Below are positions 45,091-45,226 of a stretch of DNA of 45,226 bases, piece by piece. The DNA is from Planctomycetota bacterium (GTDB lineage: Bacteria > Planctomycetota > PUPC01 > DSUN01). Below the pieces are notes generated by a model. The model was not told the origin of the DNA and made no database searches. It saw nothing but the letters and a program-made list of their open reading frames with translations. Location of the stretch: the NCBI GenBank assembly GCA_016872875.1, contig VGYW01000008.1, forward strand, positions 1-45,226. The letters are read 5' to 3'. The position numbers and the translations under genes are program-made. The first letter of the stretch is position 1; the number at the start of each line of letters is the position of its first letter.

Positions 45091-45226
45091 GCGGCCTCTC
45101 AATGTGATGAGGCGGTTGCTCTGTGGGCAAGTGACGGAGCGGGTAGGAGTTGCGAGAGGGCCGGAAGGGGCGGTCCCCCAACGGTTGGGCGCGCGGGGCG
45201 GTTTCAGGGGCTTCCAGGAATTTTTC

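Noticed and set aside
1..45226. tRNA, rRNA, riboswitch or complete insertion sequence
   Set aside because: I saw no cloverleaf, rRNA core sequence, known riboswitch aptamer or transposase gene. A covariance-model scan would be needed to exclude small RNAs.

Overview
The window is a very GC-rich bacterial chromosome segment, densely coded on both strands. The gene content suggests a free-living Planctomycetota-like (PVC-group) bacterium, probably an environmental genome. Signs of this are Tat-exported Gfo/Idh/MocA oxidoreductases, a Cys-type sulfatase, secreted parallel beta-helix and glycosidase-like proteins, ChrB and EB_dh domain proteins, several toxin-antitoxin pairs, and many word-repeat or nested-palindrome elements between genes. 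The phylum is an inference from gene style; no rRNA or tRNA gene was seen.

Layout. 1-2.1 kb: a secreted GH36 alpha-galactosidase. 2.1-7.2 kb: a tightly overlapping seven-gene minus-strand operon. It encodes a ChrB N-domain protein, two ChrB C-domain proteins, an EB_dh haem-type lipoprotein, an iron/oxyanion-type ABC binding lipoprotein, a single-domain permease and a secreted concanavalin-like protein. It reads from a perfect TTGACA-16-TATAAT promoter whose -10 is overlapped by a perfect 8+8 palindrome. 7.3-15.4 kb: carbohydrate and small-molecule genes (amidohydrolase, medium-chain dehydrogenase, beta-helix protein, Gfo/Idh/MocA enzyme, large glycosidase-like protein), the last two read from back-to-back promoters. 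15.5-16.2 kb: a DUF5678/retropepsin pair. 16.3-20.3 kb: CPBP protease, sulfatase and an L-fucose-isomerase-family protein; the sulfatase is flanked on both sides by 10-bp GTTGAAAACC-type repeats. 20.4-28.4 kb: a probable copper (or manganese) module made of a His-rich outer-membrane barrel, two adjacent multicopper-oxidase-like proteins with complementary sets of copper motifs, and an OmpR/HisKA two-component system. Between the oxidases and the regulator lies a roughly 300-bp inverted repeat.

28.6-34.5 kb is accessory DNA: a broken Gfo/Idh/MocA gene, an Mrr-like nuclease, HEPN/MNT, RelE/ParE-type and orphan antitoxin genes, a duplicated DUF5678-like gene with one copy frameshifted, two 174-175 bp MITE-like elements with matching terminal inverted repeats, and a transposon-associated DUF6788 remnant. 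34.5-45.2 kb holds an aldo-keto-reductase-like protein, nested palindromes, two uncharacterised proteins, a Tat-exported Gfo/Idh/MocA enzyme, two VapBC modules, ilvC and an uncharacterised catabolic-looking protein.

The three most novel-looking systems are the split-ChrB/EB_dh/ABC operon with its promoter-operator, the two-polypeptide multicopper oxidase, and the recurring intergenic elements built from 9-10 bp words that fold into long hairpins.
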